NCBI GenBank assembly: GCA_002733665.1
Contig: NVWM01000027.1
Coordinates: 62,001-126,000, forward strand
Source of the DNA: Lutibacter sp.
GTDB taxonomy: Bacteria; Bacteroidota; Bacteroidia; Flavobacteriales; Flavobacteriaceae
Reading direction: 5' to 3'
DNA: 64,000 nucleotides
Positions 45,929 to 53,986 of the stretch are shown in pieces. A program made the position numbers and the translations under genes. Below the pieces are notes generated by a model. It worked only from the letters and a program-made list of their open reading frames with translations. It was not told the DNA's origin and ran no database searches. Each line of letters opens with the position of its first letter. Position 1 is the first letter of the stretch.

Positions 45929-48409
45929 TTATTTTAAAGATACATTTCTTAATCGTAACGAATTCACAATCACAGAAACCGAACTAAAACTCATCGCTGC
46001 TGCGGCAATCATTGGTGAGAGTAATAATCCGAAAACTGGGTAGAGCAATCCTGCTGCTACAGGAACACCTAAAATATTGTATATAAAAGCAAAAAACAAA
46101 TTCTGCTTGATATTTTTCATGACAGATTTACCTAAATTAATAGATTTTACAATGCCCATCAAATCACCTTTTACCAAAGTAACTTCGCTACTTTCTATGG
46201 CAACATCAGTACCTGTTCCCATAGCAATACCAATATTGGCTTGTGCTAATGCAGGCGCATCGTTAATACCATCGCCAGCCATAGCAACTATTTTACCTTC
46301 GGATTGTAATTTTTTAATCACATTTAATTTGTCTTCTGGTAAACATTCGGCTTGAAAATCGGCTAAATTTAGTTGGTCTGCCACCGATTTAGCCGTTCTT
46401 GCATTATCTCCTGTAAGCATAATCACATCAATACCTTCTGCTTGCAAACGTGCAATGGCTTGCTTGCTGGTCTCTTTAATAGCATCAGTTATGGTTACAT
46501 AGCCTTTCACTTCTTGATTTACCGAAATATACGAAACCGTTTTACCGTGTTCTTGCTCTGCAATTACATTTTTGTTAAGTGCATCGTCTATTTTTGCATT
46601 TACTTGATCCATTAATTTTTTATTACCAATGGCTATTTTTTCGCCTTTAATTGTTCCGATAACACCTTTACCCATAACGGCTTCAAAATCTTTAGAGTCG
46701 TTAATAGTAACTCCTTTTTGTTTACCAAATTTTACGATGGCTTCTGCTAATGGATGTTCACTATATTGATTTAATGAAGCAATTATTTCTAATAAGTTAG
46801 CATCAAATTCACCTTGAGCATTGACCACTTTTTCTACGGACGGTTTTCCTTCGGTAATGGTTCCTGTTTTATCGGTTATTAGAACATCTACTTTGTTTAG
46901 ATTTTCTAAGGCTTCGGCATTTTTAATAAGCACACCATTTTGAGCACCTTTACCAACACCAACCATAACGGACATTGGTGTTGCCAAACCTAAAGCACAC
47001 GGACAAGCAATAATTAATACTGCAATAGCATTAACAAAGGCAAAAACCATTGCTGGTTCTGGACCATAATAACGCCAAACTACAAAGGTTACTACGGCAA
47101 CAAAAATTACAATTGGCACAAAATATTTAGAGATTTTATCGGCTAATTTTTGAATTGGTGCTTTAGAACGACTTGCATTATTTACCATTTGTATAATTTG
47201 CGACAATAAGGTTTCAGAACCTACTTTTTCGGCAGACATTACAAATGATTTGTTTCCGTTTATCGTACCAGAACTCACATTATCATCCACATTTTTATCT
47301 ACAGGTATTGGTTCGCCTGTTATCATAGACTCATCTACATTACTATGACCTTCGGTTATTTTTCCGTCCACAGGTATTTTATCGCCTGGTTTTACACGTA
47401 ACAAATCTCCTTTTTTAATAGAATGTATAGACACTACTTTATCTCCTTCTGGTGTTACCAATGTGGCTTCACTTGGTGCTAATTTTAAGAGTTCTTTTAT
47501 TGCTCCACTGGTTTGACTGTGTGCTCTGGCTTCTAAAAGTTGTCCTAATAATACCAAAGTTAAAATCACTGTTGTTGCTTCAAAATACACAAATACGGTT
47601 CCTGCTTCGGTTTTAAATTGCTCTGGAAATACATCTGGGAAAAACATAGCCACCAAACTAAATAACCAAGCCACACCTGTGCCAATACCTATTAGTGTAA
47701 ACATATTTAGATTCATTGTAATAATAGATTTCCAAGCACGTTCAAAGAACATCCAACAAGCATAAAACACAACTGGAAGTGATAGAATTAACTGAATCCA
47801 ATTCCAAGTAAATTGTGGAAATAGTTTTAATAATGGATTGTCAGGTATCAAATCTGCCATAGCAATCAAGAAAATAGGCACTGTAAACAGTGTGGCTATT
47901 TTCATTTTCTTCAACAATTTTTTATATGTTTTGTCTTCTTCGCTTTCGGTAGGTTCCATTGGCACTAAATCCATTCCACAAATTGGGCAGCTTCCAGGTT
48001 CATCTTTAATGATTTCTGAATGCATTGGACAGGTATATTGAGATGATATTTGTAATTTAGGTTGCTCAATTAAATCCATTCCACAAACAGGGCAATCTCT
48101 TGCTTTGTCATAGGTTTTTTCGCCTTCGCAATGCATTGGGCAATAAAAAACACCATTACCATCTACAGGTGTTTCTACTGCTGCGTGTTTTTCGTGTCCT
48201 GGCATTTCTATTGTATAATGCAAGCCTGCTTTGAGTAAAGTTTCTTGTAATTTTTCTACTGAAAGATGAAAAGTCATTTCTACAACAACGGTTTCTTCTT
48301 TTAAGTTTGCTTCAACTTTGGTTATCTCTGATAAATTATTTAAAGCACTTTCTACATTGGTTTTACAACCATTGCAAGTCATTCCTGTTATTTTATAAGT
48401 GTGTTTCAT
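45929..48409 (-). CDS. copA: Copper-exporting P-type ATPase with one HMA and two HMBD modules
   Basis: This 826-residue P1B-ATPase has an HMA domain at residues 1-70 with GMTCNGC, then two HMBD modules near 88-113 and 125-151. The transport site CPC is at 469-471, the phosphorylated aspartate in DKTGT at 513, the TGE loop at 364-366, and GDGINDAPA near residue 720. It pumps Cu(I) (or Ag(I)) out of the cytoplasm. The following genes are the NTF2-like lipoprotein and CusB, and an APC permease lies 14 bp upstream. Confidence 0.95.
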   Translation of the reverse strand: MKHTYKITGMTCNGCKTNVESALNNLSEITKVEANLKEETVVVEMTFHLSVEKLQETLLKAGLHYTIEMPGHEKHAAVETPVDGNGVFYCPMHCEGEKTYDKARDCPVCGMDLIEQPKLQISSQYTCPMHSEIIKDEPGSCPICGMDLVPMEPTESEEDKTYKKLLKKMKIATLFTVPIFLIAMADLIPDNPLLKLFPQFTWNWIQLILSLPVVFYACWMFFERAWKSIITMNLNMFTLIGIGTGVAWLFSLVAMFFPDVFPEQFKTEAGTVFVYFEATTVILTLVLLGQLLEARAHSQTSGAIKELLKLAPSEATLVTPEGDKVVSIHSIKKGDLLRVKPGDKIPVDGKITEGHSNVDESMITGEPIPVDKNVDDNVSSGTINGNKSFVMSAEKVGSETLLSQIIQMVNNASRSKAPIQKLADKISKYFVPIVIFVAVVTFVVWRYYGPEPAMVFAFVNAIAVLIIACPCALGLATPMSVMVGVGKGAQNGVLIKNAEALENLNKVDVLITDKTGTITEGKPSVEKVVNAQGEFDANLLEIIASLNQYSEHPLAEAIVKFGKQKGVTINDSKDFEAVMGKGVIGTIKGEKIAIGNKKLMDQVNAKIDDALNKNVIAEQEHGKTVSYISVNQEVKGYVTITDAIKETSKQAIARLQAEGIDVIMLTGDNARTAKSVADQLNLADFQAECLPEDKLNVIKKLQSEGKIVAMAGDGINDAPALAQANIGIAMGTGTDVAIESSEVTLVKGDLMGIVKSINLGKSVMKNIKQNLFFAFIYNILGVPVAAGLLYPVFGLLLSPMIAAAAMSFSSVSVIVNSLRLRNVSLK

Positions 48410-48423
48410 TTTAGGTATGATTT

Positions 48424-49824
48424 TTACATTTTCATCGTTTCATCATTGTCCATTCCTTTCATTGCTTTCATTTCGTTTTCATCCATCTCCATGTCCATCT
48501 CCATTTCCATATGCATATTCCCATCTTTATCTGTGTGTGATTTCATAAAAAGATATTGAAAAAGAAAAATTAGAATAAATCCAATACCAGCAACAATAAG
48601 TACAAATGGGTCATTCAGATATTTCATATAAATAAATGCCGCTAAAACAACGATATCTAATAATATAGCAATTATTGGAATTATTGGATTGAATTTCACT
48701 TCCTTTTTAAGGTGTCTAAAAAGTCCCCAATGAATGGAAATATCCATTATTAAATAAAAAATAGCACCAATGGAAGCAATTCGAGTTAGGTCGAATAAAA
48801 TAGTTAAGAGTATTGCTAAAGCAACGGTAAAAATTAAAGCAGGGTTTTTAATATTTTTTACGCGATTTAAATCAGGAACTTGTTTCATTTTACTTAACAT
48901 TCCTAACATTCTTGAAGCCGAATACACGCTCGCAATTACACCAGAAACCGTTGCTATAATAGCAAGAAAAATGGTTAATATTGAGCCCCATTCACCAAAT
49001 ACTGGTTTTGCAGCAGCAGCCAACGCATAATCTTTTGCTATAATAATTTCTTCAATACTTAAACCACCAGCAACCGATAATGCCAAGATTACGTAAATAA
49101 CGGTACAAATGGCAATTGAAATAATAATAGAACGTCCTACATTTTTATGAGGGTTTACAATATCTCCTCCTTGATTTGTAATGGTCGTAAATCCTTTATA
49201 AGCCAAGATAGATAAAGCCAATGCAGCAATAAAGCCAAAACCTTCAGGTAACGATTGGCTATTAGTAGCCATATAATTACCAGTGATAGTAGGCAAACCC
49301 GAAATAATCAAGCCCGAAATAGCCAACAACGCAATACCTGCTATTTTAATAATGGCGGTAAATGTAGCAGTTACTTCAATTACTTTGTTCCCAGAAATAT
49401 TAACAATGTAGGCTACCGCAATAAGCAGTACACCCAAAATAGATGCGTAGCCAGCGTATTCTTGTGGGAATAGGCGCAAAGCATAGGCACCAAAAGTACC
49501 TGCCACTAAACTTTCGGCAACCACCATAGATACATACATTAATAAAGAGAAAGAGCCAGCAGTAGTACTTGGACCATAGGCTTTTGTTAAAAATTTTGCG
49601 ACACCTCCTGAAGAAGGATATGCATTCGAAAATTTAACATAAGAATACGAACTAAATCCTACGATTACAGCACCTGCAATAAATGCAATGGGAAATAAAT
49701 CGCCTACTAATTCTGCTATTTGTCCCATTAGCACAAAAATTCCGGCGCCTATCATTACACCTGTTCCTAAAGAAACAGAGCCTAATAATGAGAGTTTTTG
49801 ATTCGTTTTTTTAAGTTCTTTCAT
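48424..49824 (-). CDS. APC-superfamily permease with Met/Asp/Glu-rich metal-binding-like tail
   Basis: This 466-residue protein has about twelve membrane helices of the amino acid/polyamine/organocation type ([20 protein letters not shown], then [20 protein letters not shown]). The last 38 residues (from about 429) are unusual: after [11 protein letters not shown] comes a run of EMEMDM repeats and a second Met/Asp/Lys patch. Such a tail is not a family feature and suggests binding of copper or silver. The gene is placed before copA. Transport of an amino acid, polyamine or metal complex is open. Confidence 0.8.
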   Translation of the reverse strand: MKELKKTNQKLSLLGSVSLGTGVMIGAGIFVLMGQIAELVGDLFPIAFIAGAVIVGFSSYSYVKFSNAYPSSGGVAKFLTKAYGPSTTAGSFSLLMYVSMVVAESLVAGTFGAYALRLFPQEYAGYASILGVLLIAVAYIVNISGNKVIEVTATFTAIIKIAGIALLAISGLIISGLPTITGNYMATNSQSLPEGFGFIAALALSILAYKGFTTITNQGGDIVNPHKNVGRSIIISIAICTVIYVILALSVAGGLSIEEIIIAKDYALAAAAKPVFGEWGSILTIFLAIIATVSGVIASVYSASRMLGMLSKMKQVPDLNRVKNIKNPALIFTVALAILLTILFDLTRIASIGAIFYLIMDISIHWGLFRHLKKEVKFNPIIPIIAILLDIVVLAAFIYMKYLNDPFVLIVAGIGFILIFLFQYLFMKSHTDKDGNMHMEMEMDMEMDENEMKAMKGMDNDETMKM

Positions 49825-49846
49825 TTATTTTGGTTTTTGTGTTAAG

Positions 49847-49875
49847 ACCTAACAGGTTTTGAAAACCTATTAGGT
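49847..49875. repeat. GACCTAACAGG-type inverted repeat
   Basis: ACCTAACAGGTTTTGAAAAC with CTATTAGGT forms a hairpin before the APC permease. Similar hairpins lie at 52284-52310 and 53951-53979. Confidence 0.75.
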
Positions 49876-49906
49876 TACTATAGAAACCTATAATAGAGTC
49901 TCTAAT

Positions 49907-50278
49907 TTATGCTATTTCTATTTCATCATTTACAAACCATTTATGTAAACTTCCTTCATCATTCAATAATGCGACTGCTGGTAAACTAAAATTATTGATT
50001 TTAAATGTTTTACCACCTTCTTTTCCTGAATGTAAGTTTTCTGCTCGTACATTAATAATACTTCCTTCTTTCATTATTTGTGTTGAGGCTTCTTTAGAAT
50101 CATAATCAATATTAAAAAGTTCTTTTAGTTTTGATTTTACTTCTTTGTTTTGATGCCTAGCAGATTCTATAATATGCTTTGTATCTACCGAGTTATTCTC
50201 GATTAGGTTTGCTGTGTTAACAATTTGCTCGTTTAACTGAATTAAATTTGCTAAATGTTGTTGTTCTGAATTGTTCAT
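49907..50278 (-). CDS. Hypothetical protein
   Basis: This 123-residue soluble protein has no recognised family. The N-terminal half is helical (NNSEQQHLANLIQLNEQIVN, then TANLI). The second half is beta-like (IINVRAENLHSGKEGG, then TFKINNFSLPAVALLNDEG). There is no signal peptide or cysteine motif. The 180-bp duplicated segment covers its 5' end, so a second copy of its first codons lies near 51560. Confidence 0.5.
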   Translation of the reverse strand: MNNSEQQHLANLIQLNEQIVNTANLIENNSVDTKHIIESARHQNKEVKSKLKELFNIDYDSKEASTQIMKEGSIINVRAENLHSGKEGGKTFKINNFSLPAVALLNDEGSLHKWFVNDEIEIA

Positions 50279-50430
50279 AATATGTGAATTGTTTTAAATT
50301 TAGGTATGTTTTAGATGGATATCAAATTATCCGCAACAGTTCCCTCCTCCAGAGACATTTTTAGAACTTACTTCTTCTTCAATTTCATAATTCCCTGCTC
50401 TTGATAAAACTAATTGCAATTGTTCTTTGC
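50251..50430. repeat. Copy 1 of a ~180-bp duplicated segment
   Basis: Very similar to 51542-51720: it covers the 5' end of the 49907 gene, the spacer and the last 34 codons of an HMA gene. The left end begins CTAAATGTTGTT in both copies, and the right end breaks after GTTCTTTGC. Confidence 0.85.
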
Positions 50431-50493
50431 AAGGAAGAACAACACTCCTACAGTCGATACAGCTCCTGTATCTATAAAATCTCTTCTATCCAT
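50327..50493 (-). pseudogene. Chimeric fragment: Tat-type leader joined to the tail of an HMA protein
   Basis: From 50493 a frame reads MDRRDFIDTGAVSTVGVLFF, a twin-arginine leader that runs out at 50410. It is then fused out of frame to the remnant KEQLQLVLSRAGNYEIEEEV ... GGGNCCG (stop at 50327). That remnant is a truncated copy of the HMA protein encoded at 51618-51869. Neither part is complete, so this is a recombination scar. Confidence 0.75.
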
Positions 50494-50496
50494 AAT

Positions 50497-50769
50497 TTAT
50501 TTTTTTATTTGAGCATTATAAAAAGCGCCAATGCAAGCGCCTATTAACCACCACAGAATAAAAATTTGAACAAAACCCATAAATGCATCTATCAGCGATA
50601 TGTCCATTTTAATAATGCTAGAAATATCCAAACCGTGTAACAGGTTGTTAAAGAATTTTATACTGTCTTCTTGCCCTGCTGTTGCCATAACAATCATACA
50701 ACCCAAATAAATTATTGATCCTGTTAAACCAAAAGCAAAACCCAACTTCTTTACATTTAATCGATACAT
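50497..50769 (-). CDS. DUF5676-type small membrane protein
   Basis: This 90-residue protein has two membrane helices (GFAFGLTGSIIYLGCMIVMA and FMGFVQIFILWWLIGACIGA). The pattern fits DUF5676, often found next to copper genes. The function is unknown. Spacing to its neighbours of 13 bp or less suggests co-transcription. Confidence 0.75.
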   Translation of the reverse strand: MYRLNVKKLGFAFGLTGSIIYLGCMIVMATAGQEDSIKFFNNLLHGLDISSIIKMDISLIDAFMGFVQIFILWWLIGACIGAFYNAQIKK

Positions 50770-50782
50770 AAATAGGTGTATT

Positions 50783-50998
50783 TTAGTTACTGTTTAATAA
50801 TTTCTTAGATTCTTCGAACTCTTCTTTTGTGATTTCACCTTGGGCAAAACGTTTTTTAAGAATGTTCAAAGGGTTTTCTTTTTTAGATTTTTGATAAGGA
50901 ATATCTGCTGGAATGAAAAAAATCCAAGCAAGTAAGACAACCCATATAATCCACCAGATTAAGTGCATACCTCCAAAATGTCCGTCGTAAAAACGCAT
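50783..50998 (-). CDS. Small SHOCT-domain membrane protein
   Basis: This 71-residue protein has one membrane helix (LIWWIIWVVLLAWIFFI), then a SHOCT motif (PLNILKKRFAQGEITKEEFE). SHOCT proteins are small and their role is poorly known. It is part of the small-gene cluster of the metal island. Confidence 0.8.
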   Translation of the reverse strand: MRFYDGHFGGMHLIWWIIWVVLLAWIFFIPADIPYQKSKKENPLNILKKRFAQGEITKEEFEESKKLLNSN

Positions 50999-51019
50999 AA
51001 TTTTAATTTTTAATTGTTA

Positions 51020-51235
51020 TTAATTTATCTCTGTGATTGTATATCCGTTGAGCTCATCCAGCTGTTTTTGTAATTCATCAACAGAAACATCTTCGTTCAT
51101 TGTTATTATTGTAGCTCCTTTAGGAGCCATTGAGACCTCTATTTTTCCAATATTAGGGTGCTTTCCTAAGCTTTTCTTAACTCCTTCAATACAGCCTCCA
51201 CAGCTAATTCCGTCTATTTGATAATTTTTATTCAT
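51020..51235 (-). CDS. CopZ-like HMA metallochaperone
   Basis: This 71-residue single-domain protein has the HMA motif DGISCGGCIEGVKKSL (CxxC), length and fold of CopZ copper chaperones. It has no signal peptide, so it is cytosolic. It probably passes copper to the ATPase HMA domain. Confidence 0.85.
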   Translation of the reverse strand: MNKNYQIDGISCGGCIEGVKKSLGKHPNIGKIEVSMAPKGATIITMNEDVSVDELQKQLDELNGYTITEIN

Positions 51236-51247
51236 TGTATTTAGTTT

Positions 51248-51505
51248 TTAGTGATGTTTATGTCCTTTTTGGTTTTCTATTGATTCTTTTTGGTTATCGT
51301 CGTCACCTTTATGGTCTTGGTTATCGTGCTTTTCTTCGTTATGACCATGTGATCCATGAGGCATAAAAAGATGAACGGCAAACATTATAATTATAAAAGA
51401 GAAGAGGGAAGAACCACTTCCTATACCTAATGAGGGTGCTAAAAAGATGAACAGTAGTGGCAATCCACAAGCGACAACCATCCATATCCAGTGATTTTTT
51501 TTCAT
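51248..51505 (-). CDS. Small membrane protein with His/Asp-rich tail (DUF2933-like)
   Basis: This 85-residue protein has two hydrophobic segments (WMVVACGLPLLFIFLAPSLG and SLFSFIIIMFAVHLFM). The C-terminal 35 residues are rich in His, Asp, Glu and Lys (HGSHGHNEEKHDNQDHKGDD) and end GHKHH, suggesting metal binding. The helix pair resembles DUF2933. Confidence 0.7.
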   Translation of the reverse strand: MKKNHWIWMVVACGLPLLFIFLAPSLGIGSGSSLFSFIIIMFAVHLFMPHGSHGHNEEKHDNQDHKGDDDNQKESIENQKGHKHH

Positions 51506-51541
51506 TGATTGACGTTTTTAATTATTAAAATATTATATTCT

Positions 51542-51720
51542 CTAAATGTTGTTATTTTGTATTGTCCATAATGCGTGAATTGTTTTAAATTTAGGTATGT
51601 TTTAGATGGATATCAAATTATCCGCAACAGTTCCCTCCTCCAGAGACATTTTTAGAACTTGCTTCTTCTTCAATTTCATAATTTCCTGCTCTTGATAAAA
51701 CTGATTGCAATTGTTCTTTG
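51542..51720. repeat. Copy 2 of the ~180-bp duplicated segment
   Basis: It carries the intact junction between the HMA gene (51618-51869) and a fragment of the 5' end of the 49907-type gene. A few bases differ from copy 1. Confidence 0.85.
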
Positions 51721-51869
51721 CTAACGGTGTTTTCCGATTGAAGAACTACCTGTGGAGGTACTAAAGTTACCAGTACATCTGTTATTCCTTCTATTTTACT
51801 AAATGCATTTTTCACCATTTGTGTGCATCCTCCACAAGTCATTCCTTTAATATTTACTTGTTGTATCAT
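51618..51869 (-). CDS. HMA metal-binding protein
   Basis: This 83-residue protein has the HMA motif NIKGMTCGGCTQMVKNAF and a C-terminal extension ending SGGGNCCG, with an extra CC. That tail may add a second metal site. It is cytosolic. The tail is also found in the chimeric fragment at 50327-50493. Confidence 0.85.
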   Translation of the reverse strand: MIQQVNIKGMTCGGCTQMVKNAFSKIEGITDVLVTLVPPQVVLQSENTVSKEQLQSVLSRAGNYEIEEEASSKNVSGGGNCCG

Positions 51870-51879
51870 AATTTATATT

Positions 51880-52268
51880 TTATTTATTAAGATTGTCTTT
51901 CAAATTCTCAATCCATTCAATTATTAATTCTTTATCACTTTCAGATAATTTAGCATCTCCATGAATGATGGTATAAGATGATAGCGGCATCTCGTCGTCT
52001 TTAATCTGACTTATAATAGATTTTAATTTACTTTTCTTTCTTCTGTTCGAATAATCATCCCATTCACTAAAATTTAGTTCAGATTTTGCGTTATTAATAT
52101 GGTCTTCCAAGAACCAAGCAACGGGTTGATATTTTTTGGAACGTCATTAACCAACATAAAATCTGTTTTAGGCACAGTATCACTTTGGTTACGAGTTGTG
52201 GATATAAATTGTATCCCTACAAAAACTACAAGTACTGCAAGGCTTATTATTTTTAGGTATCGCTTCAT
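51880..52268 (-). pseudogene. Decayed haem-binding-domain gene missing the CxxCH motif
   Basis: The frame starts MKRYLKIISLAVLVVFVGIQ and runs to DFMLVNDVPKNI, then shifts. The +1/-1 frame resumes QPVAWFLEDHINNAKSELNF and ends normally. Compared with the intact copy at 56837-57289, about 25 residues containing SCYDCH (CxxCH) and YPWY are missing, and the frame is broken. It is thus an inactivated paralogue of a haem-binding membrane protein. Confidence 0.88.
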
Positions 52269-52283
52269 AATGTTTGTTTTAGA

Positions 52284-52310
52284 CCCAACAGGTTTTAAAA
52301 ACCTGTTGGG
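52284..52310. repeat. CCCAACAGG-type inverted repeat
   Basis: CCCAACAGGTTTTAAAAACC with TGTTGGG is a perfect hairpin. It belongs to the same family as 49847 and 53951. Confidence 0.8.
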
Positions 52311-52354
52311 CTTGGTAACTTGGTTTTATTTTTTTTCTTAAAAATCAATTAGAT

Positions 52355-52627
52355 TTATTTGGTGTATTTGCAACAACCTGGTAAATTTTTATATGCCTCT
52401 TCATTTTCAGGTACTATATCAGTTCTATAGCCTGATGCTGCAATGGCATTATGGATTGCTGTTTCATTTGTTTTTGAAGCATTAAAAGAAATTTCGATTT
52501 CTTTTTTCTCGCTTTCCCAAACGGAATTGCTAACTCCGTTAACGCTATTTACCGATTTTTCGATGGTAGATTTACACATTCCACAGTTTCCTTGTACTCC
52601 AAAAGTGATTGTTTGTAGTTGTTCCAT
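52355..52627 (-). CDS. HMA protein with C-terminal CC motif
   Basis: This 90-residue protein has a modified HMA motif, GVQGNCGMCKSTIEKSV, and the C-terminal NLPGCCKYTK. It is a close relative of the exported protein at 57975-58370, but without a signal peptide, so the two act on opposite sides of the membrane. It is 18 bp after the NDH-2-like gene. Confidence 0.85.
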   Translation of the reverse strand: MEQLQTITFGVQGNCGMCKSTIEKSVNSVNGVSNSVWESEKKEIEISFNASKTNETAIHNAIAASGYRTDIVPENEEAYKNLPGCCKYTK

Positions 52628-52645
52628 TTTCTTTATATTTTATCG

Positions 52646-53917
52646 TTATTTACGTTTGAATTTTCTGATTATAAATCGATTGTTCTTGTCGTAAGAAAAA
52701 TAACTGCTTCCCCAGTTTAAGCCTACTCTTAATTTATTTTTAAAACCACTAATTGACATTAAATGAACGGTAGACCATATAAACCAAGCAAAAAAACCTT
52801 TAAAGTGTTTTCCTTTTAAATCGGCAACCGCTTTTTTCTTCCCAATAGTAGCCAAAGCACCTTTATCATAATATGTAAAAGGTTTCCAATGAGTACTTAA
52901 AAAATTATCTGCAAGGTGTTCTCCTTGTTGTATAGCAGTAGGAGCAACCATGGGATGTCCATTAGGATATGCTGCTGTTTCCATATAGGCAACATCTCCA
53001 ATTACATATATATTCTCTTTCGACTCTAATCGATTAAAAGCATCTACCTTTAATCGGTTGCCTCTTTGAATTAAATCTGGTTGTAGTCCTTTAGGAAATT
53101 GACCTTTAACACCTGCTGTCCAAATTAAAGTTTCTGAATCTATTGTTTCTCCATTTGACAATGTTACTTGTGTACCATCGTATTTTTTTACTGCGGTATC
53201 TAAACGAAGGTTTATATCTAATTCCTTCAAATATGTTAAGGTGCTTTTTGAGGACTTGTTAGACATAGCAGATAAAACCTCACTTCCTGCTTCAATCAGA
53301 AATATTTGTAAAGGATTTAGAGCCAAGTCTGGATAATCTTTTTTATAAATGTACTTCTGAAACTCTGCCATGGCACCAGCCATTTCTATTCCCGCAGGAC
53401 CACCTCCTACAATTACTATAGTAGAGAAGCGTTGTTTTTCTTCTAAATCTAATGTGTTTACTGCACGTTCTAAATTTTGCAGTATATGACTTCTAATGTC
53501 CAATGATTCTTGAATGGTTTTTAAACCAATACTATTGGCTTGTACATCATCCATCCCATAAAAATTATTGGTACTTCCTGAAGCAACTATTAAATGGTCA
53601 TAGGTAATAGCCCCAATATCGGTTTGAATTGCATTATTTTCAGTATCAATCGTTTCTACCTCTGCCATTCTAAAAATGAAGTTGTTAAACTCTTGAAACA
53701 TTTTTCGGATTGAAAAAATAATAGCATCAGGTTCTAAACCACTGGTAGCGACTTGGTAAAATAAGGGTGGAAATTGATGAAAGTTATTTCTATCAAGTAA
53801 TACAATTTGAAAAGGTTTGTTTTTAAGTTTCTTTATAAAATGAATTCCGGCAAAGCCAGCACCCACAATTACTATTCGTGGATGCTTGCTTTCTGGTATG
53901 TATACTTTTTTATTCAT
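52646..53917 (-). CDS. NDH-2-type NAD(P)H:quinone oxidoreductase
   Basis: This 423-residue FAD enzyme has two dinucleotide loops (RIVIVGAGFAGIHFIKKL and IVIVGGGPAGIEMAGAMAEF) and the FAD-site NIYVIGDVAYM. The C-terminal helix region fits membrane-associated non-proton-pumping NADH dehydrogenases. NDH-2 enzymes can reduce Cu(II). Its place in the metal island may reflect that, but this is inference. Confidence 0.85.
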   Translation of the reverse strand: MNKKVYIPESKHPRIVIVGAGFAGIHFIKKLKNKPFQIVLLDRNNFHQFPPLFYQVATSGLEPDAIIFSIRKMFQEFNNFIFRMAEVETIDTENNAIQTDIGAITYDHLIVASGSTNNFYGMDDVQANSIGLKTIQESLDIRSHILQNLERAVNTLDLEEKQRFSTIVIVGGGPAGIEMAGAMAEFQKYIYKKDYPDLALNPLQIFLIEAGSEVLSAMSNKSSKSTLTYLKELDINLRLDTAVKKYDGTQVTLSNGETIDSETLIWTAGVKGQFPKGLQPDLIQRGNRLKVDAFNRLESKENIYVIGDVAYMETAAYPNGHPMVAPTAIQQGEHLADNFLSTHWKPFTYYDKGALATIGKKKAVADLKGKHFKGFFAWFIWSTVHLMSISGFKNKLRVGLNWGSSYFSYDKNNRFIIRKFKRK

Positions 53918-53950
53918 TTATTTTTCTTTTGACTTTTGCTTATTTTTTAG

Positions 53951-53979
53951 ACCTAACATGTTTTGAAAACCTGTCAGGT
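53951..53979. repeat. GACCTAACATG-type inverted repeat
   Basis: ACCTAACATGTTTTGAAAAC with CTGTCAGGT, a hairpin between the multicopper-oxidase gene and the NDH-2-like gene. It could act as an attenuator within the operon. Confidence 0.75.
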
Positions 53980-53986
53980 CTTCTTT

